From Actinobacteria bacterium UBA3086 (GTDB taxonomy: Bacteria > Actinomycetota > Coriobacteriia > Anaerosomatales > UBA3086), in NCBI GenBank assembly GCA_002367305.1, contig DFBG01000155.1, positions 1-9,025 of the forward strand: a stretch of 9,025 bases of DNA. The letters are read 5' to 3'. A program made the position numbers and the translations under genes. Of this stretch, positions 5,654 through 9,025 are shown one piece after another (positions within the stretch are counted from its first letter, which is position 1; each line of letters starts with the position of its first letter). A model generated the notes under the pieces. It worked only from the letters and a program-made list of their open reading frames with translations. It ran no database searches and had not been told where the DNA came from.

Positions 5654-6406
5654 ATGTTCACTCTCATCGCAGAGGACATACGCACCGTCAAAGAGCGTGA
5701 CCCTGCGGCGATGTCGACTCTGAGCGTGCTTCTCAACTATCCGGGCTTGCACGCGATCTGGTGGCACCGGGTCAATCATTGGCTTTGGAAGCATGGTCGA
5801 CGAGGCTTCTCCCGATGGCTCAGCCAAGAGGTTCGATTCATGACCGGTGTGGAAATCCATCCCGGCGCGACTGTAGGGCGTCGCTTCTTCATCGATCACG
5901 GTATGGGCGTTGTTATTGGTGAGACATCGGTCATCAAAGATGATGTCACGATCTATCAGGGAGTGACTCTAGGGGGCACAGGCAAGGAGCGCGGCAAGCG
6001 TCACCCCACGCTCGAGGACTGTGTCGTGGTCGGTGTGGGAGCTGCGGTTCTCGGTGACATCACCGTTGGCGCCGGCAGTCGTGTCGGCGGTGGCGCGGTG
6101 GTCGTCCGCGAGGTGCCGCCCAACTGCACGGTCGTGGGTATTCCCGGGCGTGTAGTGGTTAGAGAGGGCGAGAGGGTCGAGGCAGTGGACCTGCACCATG
6201 AGGACCTTCCCGACCCGGTGATCGAGATGTTCCAAGTGATTCAGCGTCGTGTGGATCGACTCGAGGCTCGCCTCGCTCAGGATGAGGGATGGGCGAGGGA
6301 ACAGGGTGACTCGAGTCTGTTCGCCGCACCCGAGGATTCATCGAGCGATTTCGGAGTTTCGAGTAGTTCGGACGATGGCGCGTCGGCCTCCTGTGATATA
6401 GGCTGA
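5654..6406 (+). CDS. cysE: Serine O-acetyltransferase
   Basis: CysE acetylates L-serine with acetyl-CoA to give O-acetylserine, the acceptor of sulfide in cysteine synthesis. The 250-residue product has the short N-terminal helical region of Firmicute/actinobacterial forms, then a left-handed beta helix of hexapeptide repeats (about 65-165). The active-site segment FIDHGMGVVIGET (79-91, H82) and GGTGKERGKRHPTLE (107-121, H117) carry the expected catalytic histidines. VPPNCTVVGIPGRVV (154-168) is the usual end of the helix. A coiled stretch (about 189-212) and then a Ser/Asp-rich tail (227-250) extend beyond the shorter family members, so the C-terminus that normally mediates feedback or contact with cysteine synthase may differ. 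The ATG at 5654 has GAGGAGA seven bases upstream; the longer frame from 5567 would cover the promoter and adds no family residues. No cysK is next to it. Confidence 0.95.
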   Translation: MFTLIAEDIRTVKERDPAAMSTLSVLLNYPGLHAIWWHRVNHWLWKHGRRGFSRWLSQEVRFMTGVEIHPGATVGRRFFIDHGMGVVIGETSVIKDDVTIYQGVTLGGTGKERGKRHPTLEDCVVVGVGAAVLGDITVGAGSRVGGGAVVVREVPPNCTVVGIPGRVVVREGERVEAVDLHHEDLPDPVIEMFQVIQRRVDRLEARLAQDEGWAREQGDSSLFAAPEDSSSDFGVSSSSDDGASASCDIG

Positions 6407-6469
6407 TTCCCGATGGCGCGCTTCGTGCGCGGCTGAAGACATCACCACAATCGACAGTGAGGTTTCGTC

Positions 6470-7978
6470 ATGCGTGTCTACAACACACTCACGCGTTCCA
6501 AGGAGGAGTTCGTTCCTCGGCGGGCGGATGCGGTCGCGATGTACGTGTGCGGCCCCACAGTCTATAACCACATCCACATCGGCAATGCGCGAACGTTCCT
6601 GTCCTTTGATGTGATTCGGCGTTATCTCGAATGGCGCGGATTCGACGTCTCGTTCGTGCGCAACATCACCGACGTCGACGACAAGATCATCAATCGCGCC
6701 CGTGAGGAGCAGGTGACCGCTCCGGAGATCGCTGCCAAGTACACCGCGGCCTTCCATGAGGCGATGGAGCGTTTGGGAGTCAAGGCCCCCACGTACGAGC
6801 CCTATGCGACGCAGACCATCGACGAGATGATCGAGATGATCGAGCGACTGATCGAGAAGGGGAACGCGTACGAGTCGGGTGGCGACGTTTACTTCGCGGT
6901 TCGTTCTTTCGACGGCTACGGGAAACTTTCCGGGCGTGATGTGGACGACATGCGTTCCGGTGCGCGCATCGAAGTCGGGGATCTCAAGCGAGATCCGCTG
7001 GATTTCGCGCTCTGGAAGTCGGCCAAGCCCGGCGAGCCCTTTTGGACGAGTCCCTGGGGCGACGGACGTCCGGGATGGCACTTGGAGTGCTCCGTGATGT
7101 CGACCGGTCATCTGGGCGAGACGTTCGATATCCACGGCGGCGGTGTCGATCTCGTATTCCCGCACCATGAGAACGAGATCGCACAGGCCGAGGCGGACAC
7201 AGGCGCGCCGTTCGCTCGCTATTGGCTACACGGCGGCATGCTTCAGATCAACTCAGAGAAGATGTCCAAGTCCTTGGGCAACTTCATGCTGCTCAAGGAC
7301 GTGTTGGGAACGTTTCCTGCGCCCATCGTGCGTCTGTTCATGCTGCAGACCCACTACCGCAGTCCGCTCGACTACTCCGAGGAGAGACTGGCGGCAGCGG
7401 TGAAGTCCTACGAGCGCATCGAGACCGCTGTGCGCAATGCTCGTGCGGTGGCCGAAGGCGCAGCTGCTGATGGCGCAGGAGCGTCGGCTTCCTCGGCTGA
7501 TGAGAGTTCTCTGGCAGAGGCGCTCGTTGCGGCCCCCGAGGACGCACGTGCTCGCTTCATCGAGGCGATGGATGATGATTTCAATACTGCGGGCGCACTT
7601 GCGGTCGTGTTCGACCAGGTGCGACTGGTGAATTCGTTCCTCGACCAGATAGGTTCTGGTCGAGGCGCGGGCTATTCCGATCTGCTCAAAGCGATCATCG
7701 ATACGATGCTCGATCTGCTACGCGTGCTGGGAATCACCTTCGCCGAGGGTGAGGATGGGTATCCGGTCGAGGTAGTCGATCTTGCGGCGCAACTCGCCGG
7801 ATATGGCGGCGGTGACACGCGTGAGGCGGTCGATGCACTCCTCGCAAGCAGAGCAGCAGCGCGCACCGATAAGAACTGGGGTCTTGCGGATGCGGTGCGA
7901 GATGGGCTGGCTGGTCTCGGATTCGTGGTCGAGGATACCGCACAGGGAGCACGCGTGATCTACAGGGGGCAGAGCTGA
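6470..7978 (+). CDS. cysS: Cysteinyl-tRNA synthetase (class I)
   Basis: CysRS charges tRNA-Cys in the cytoplasm. The 502-residue protein carries all the hallmarks. MYVCGPTVYNHIHIGNAR (24-41) contains the HIGH-like HIGN (36-39). Zinc ligands are visible as C27, C207 (GWHLECSVM), H232 and E236 (FPHHENEIAQ). The KMSKS loop is intact at 264-268. A helical DALR-type region follows, where an Ala/Ser-rich insertion (about 336-352) looks like a flexible linker, and then a C-terminal domain near 460-500. The ATG at 6470 has GAGG at 6459-6462, seven bases upstream. The 63-base gap after cysE holds a small GC hairpin (6417-6431) without a T-tract and a weak -10-like TATAGG near 6397, so the gene is probably read through from the cysE promoter. 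Its stop overlaps the rlmB start by one base (TGATG). Confidence 0.97.
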   Translation: MRVYNTLTRSKEEFVPRRADAVAMYVCGPTVYNHIHIGNARTFLSFDVIRRYLEWRGFDVSFVRNITDVDDKIINRAREEQVTAPEIAAKYTAAFHEAMERLGVKAPTYEPYATQTIDEMIEMIERLIEKGNAYESGGDVYFAVRSFDGYGKLSGRDVDDMRSGARIEVGDLKRDPLDFALWKSAKPGEPFWTSPWGDGRPGWHLECSVMSTGHLGETFDIHGGGVDLVFPHHENEIAQAEADTGAPFARYWLHGGMLQINSEKMSKSLGNFMLLKDVLGTFPAPIVRLFMLQTHYRSPLDYSEERLAAAVKSYERIETAVRNARAVAEGAAADGAGASASSADESSLAEALVAAPEDARARFIEAMDDDFNTAGALAVVFDQVRLVNSFLDQIGSGRGAGYSDLLKAIIDTMLDLLRVLGITFAEGEDGYPVEVVDLAAQLAGYGGGDTREAVDALLASRAAARTDKNWGLADAVRDGLAGLGFVVEDTAQGARVIYRGQS

Positions 7979-8718
7979 TGTCGACGATCATCGAGGGGCG
8001 CAACGCGGTGCTCGAGGCGCTGCGCAGCGGGGCACCGGTGCGCCGGCTGCTCGTGGCCGAAGGCACCAAGCCCAACTCGGCTATCGAGGAGATCTATTCG
8101 CTCGCGCAAGCGGCGGATATTCCCGTTCAGAGAGTCGCGCGGAAGAAGCTGGATGCGGCCAGTGAGCGAGGTGCTCACCAAGGGGTCATGATCGAGACTG
8201 TGCCATTCGTGTATACACCGCTCGCGGAGGTCATCGAGCGATCGGGAGCCAATAAGCGGAGTCTCGTGATCGTGTTGGATCATGTCACTGACCCCGGCAA
8301 CCTTGGTGCGGTCATCCGTTCGGCGGAGGTCGCGGGTGCCGATGCAGTGGTGATTCCCAAGGACCGGTCCGCTGGAGTGGGGCCTGTTGCATTCAAGTCC
8401 TCGGCGGGTGCCGTTGTGCACATCCCCATCGTGCAGACCACCAACCTCGTTCGGGCGCTCAATGTGCTCAAAGAGGAGGGGTACTGGGTCGGCGGCGCAG
8501 CTGCGGATGCTGACAGCATGCTATGGGATGCGCCGATGGATGGTCGCATTGTGCTTGTGATGGGGGCGGAGGGGCCAGGCCTTTCACGCCTCGTCCGGGA
8601 GAACTGCGACTTCACGGTGGCACTACCGGTGGCAGGGCAGGTGGACTCCCTCAATGTCGCGCAGGCGACTTCGGTCTTGGCTTTCGAGTGGGTCCGTCGC
8701 GGCCGCACCGAGGGGTGA
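7978..8718 (+). CDS. rlmB: 23S rRNA 2'-O-ribose methyltransferase, TrmH/SpoU family (RlmB type)
   Basis: The 246-residue product is a SPOUT methyltransferase that, in RlmB, methylates G2251 of 23S rRNA (E. coli numbering) with S-adenosylmethionine. The N-terminal substrate-binding domain begins IIEGRNAVLEAL (4-15) and contains GAHQGV (65-70), typical of RlmB. The knotted catalytic domain has motif 1 at DPGNLGAVIRSAE (105-117, N108 and R114), motif 2 at VMGAEGPGLS (194-203, E198) and motif 3 at SLNVAQATSVLAFE (224-237). All key residues are present. AGGGGG (7964-7969) lies eight bases before the ATG inside the end of cysS, so translation is probably coupled. In Bacillus the mini-RNase III gene mrnC separates cysS from rlmB; here the two overlap. 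The exact rRNA target, or a related TrmH specificity, is inferred from family and synteny. Confidence 0.93.
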   Translation: MSTIIEGRNAVLEALRSGAPVRRLLVAEGTKPNSAIEEIYSLAQAADIPVQRVARKKLDAASERGAHQGVMIETVPFVYTPLAEVIERSGANKRSLVIVLDHVTDPGNLGAVIRSAEVAGADAVVIPKDRSAGVGPVAFKSSAGAVVHIPIVQTTNLVRALNVLKEEGYWVGGAAADADSMLWDAPMDGRIVLVMGAEGPGLSRLVRENCDFTVALPVAGQVDSLNVAQATSVLAFEWVRRGRTEG

Positions 8719-8723
8719 GGAAC

Positions 8724-9025
8724 GTGCGCCTCCTGCTCGTTGATGGCTACAATATCCTGCGCGCTGGAGCGCTCTACGGGGACCTCGTAAGACGCGACCT
8801 CCAGGCTGCCCGTGCGCGGCTTGTGGATGATCTTGCGGCCGTGACTCAGGGTGAGTATGAAACCATCATCGTGTTCGACGGGGCGGGCAACCCACATTCC
8901 GACGGTGCCTCGCATCATGTTGCGGGAGTCACCGTGGTGTTCTCGCCATTCGGTGTCGAGGCCGATACGATCATCGAGCGTCGTGCGCAGCAGGCGCGGG
9001 AGCATGGCGTTCCAGTCGTGGTGGC
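8724..9025 (+). CDS. yacP: NYN-domain ribonuclease, YacP/Rae1 family, N-terminal part; 3' end outside window
   Basis: A GTG at 8724, five bases after the rlmB stop, opens a frame that runs without a stop to the window edge, giving 100 complete codons. It begins LLLVDGYNILRAG (3-15), the hallmark start of NYN/PIN-like nucleases with D7 and N10. IIVFDGAGNP (48-57, D52) and VTVVFSPFGVEADTIIERRA (69-88, with E79 and D81) follow and are very close to the YacP pattern. Bacillus Rae1, a member of this family, cleaves mRNA in the ribosomal A site. Upstream, GAGGGG at 8710-8715 lies eight bases before the GTG, at the end of rlmB. The position directly after rlmB matches the cluster in Bacillus. The C-terminal half and its basic tail cannot be seen, so the Rae1 activity is inferred. 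Confidence 0.9.
   Translation, partial: MRLLLVDGYNILRAGALYGDLVRRDLQAARARLVDDLAAVTQGEYETIIVFDGAGNPHSDGASHHVAGVTVVFSPFGVEADTIIERRAQQAREHGVPVVV

Noticed and set aside
6393..6436. Weak extended -10 (TATAGG) and a 7-codon ORF (ATG 6413 to TGA 6434) before cysS, as a possible attenuator
   Set aside because: There is no acceptable -35, the hexamer lacks the conserved final T, and the peptide has no Cys codons. The GC hairpin inside it (6417-6431) has no T-tract, so neither attenuator nor terminator is supported.
8280..9005. Long antisense open frame opposite rlmB and the NYN gene (others opposite ispD at 2666-3280 and cysS at 6338-7168)
   Set aside because: They lie opposite genes with clear family motifs, show no recognisable domains, and are the expected by-product of high-G+C codon bias.
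1..9025. CRISPR array, insertion sequence, prophage, defence or toxin-antitoxin genes
   Set aside because: No regularly spaced repeats, transposase motifs or terminal repeats were seen. Every sizeable coding stretch belongs to a known housekeeping family.

Overview
The window is a dense, single-strand block of bacterial housekeeping genes, all on the + strand and mostly touching or overlapping. The base composition is high in G+C, with GTG as well as ATG starts. The gene order is radA (3' part) - disA - membrane PIN/TRAM gene (yacL type) - ispD - ispF - gltX - cysE - cysS - rlmB - NYN-domain gene (yacP/rae1 type, 5' part). This is close to the classical Bacillus/Clostridium clpC-radA-disA-yacL-ispD-ispF-gltX-cysE-cysS-mrnC-rlmB-yacP cluster, but without mrnC. 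High G+C together with this Firmicutes-like order suggests a deep-branching actinobacterium (for example Coriobacteriia) or a high-G+C Firmicute. That is an inference from content and order, because no rRNA or lineage marker is present.

Layout. 1-573: C-terminal half of RadA, a DNA-repair/recombination ATPase. 674-1735: DisA, the c-di-AMP synthase and DNA-integrity scanner. 1736-1888: the most structured non-coding stretch. It holds an imperfect inverted repeat, a candidate extended -10 promoter, a palindrome at the predicted start site, and a previously unlisted 28-codon ORF whose stop overlaps the start of the PIN/TRAM gene as ATGA. 1889-5570: PIN/TRAM, ispD, ispF and gltX, packed with overlaps or tiny gaps and probably co-transcribed. 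5567-5596: a strong-looking internal promoter whose -35 overlaps the gltX stop codon, followed by a short leader and cysE (5654-6406). 6470-8718: cysS and rlmB, which overlap by one base. 8724 to the end: the start of the NYN ribonuclease gene.

How the genes fit together. radA and disA link recombination repair to c-di-AMP signalling. ispD and ispF are two steps of the non-mevalonate (MEP) isoprenoid pathway. gltX, cysE and cysS supply Glu-tRNA, O-acetylserine for cysteine synthesis, and Cys-tRNA. rlmB modifies 23S rRNA, and the PIN/TRAM and NYN proteins are RNA-processing or nuclease-type proteins. I see no mobile element, CRISPR array, RNA gene, toxin-antitoxin pair or phage gene, and no intrinsic terminator with a T-tract.

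The gene content is ordinary. The part that may be undescribed is regulatory: a probable leaderless small ORF translationally coupled to the PIN/TRAM gene, which has no Shine-Dalgarno sequence close to its own start.
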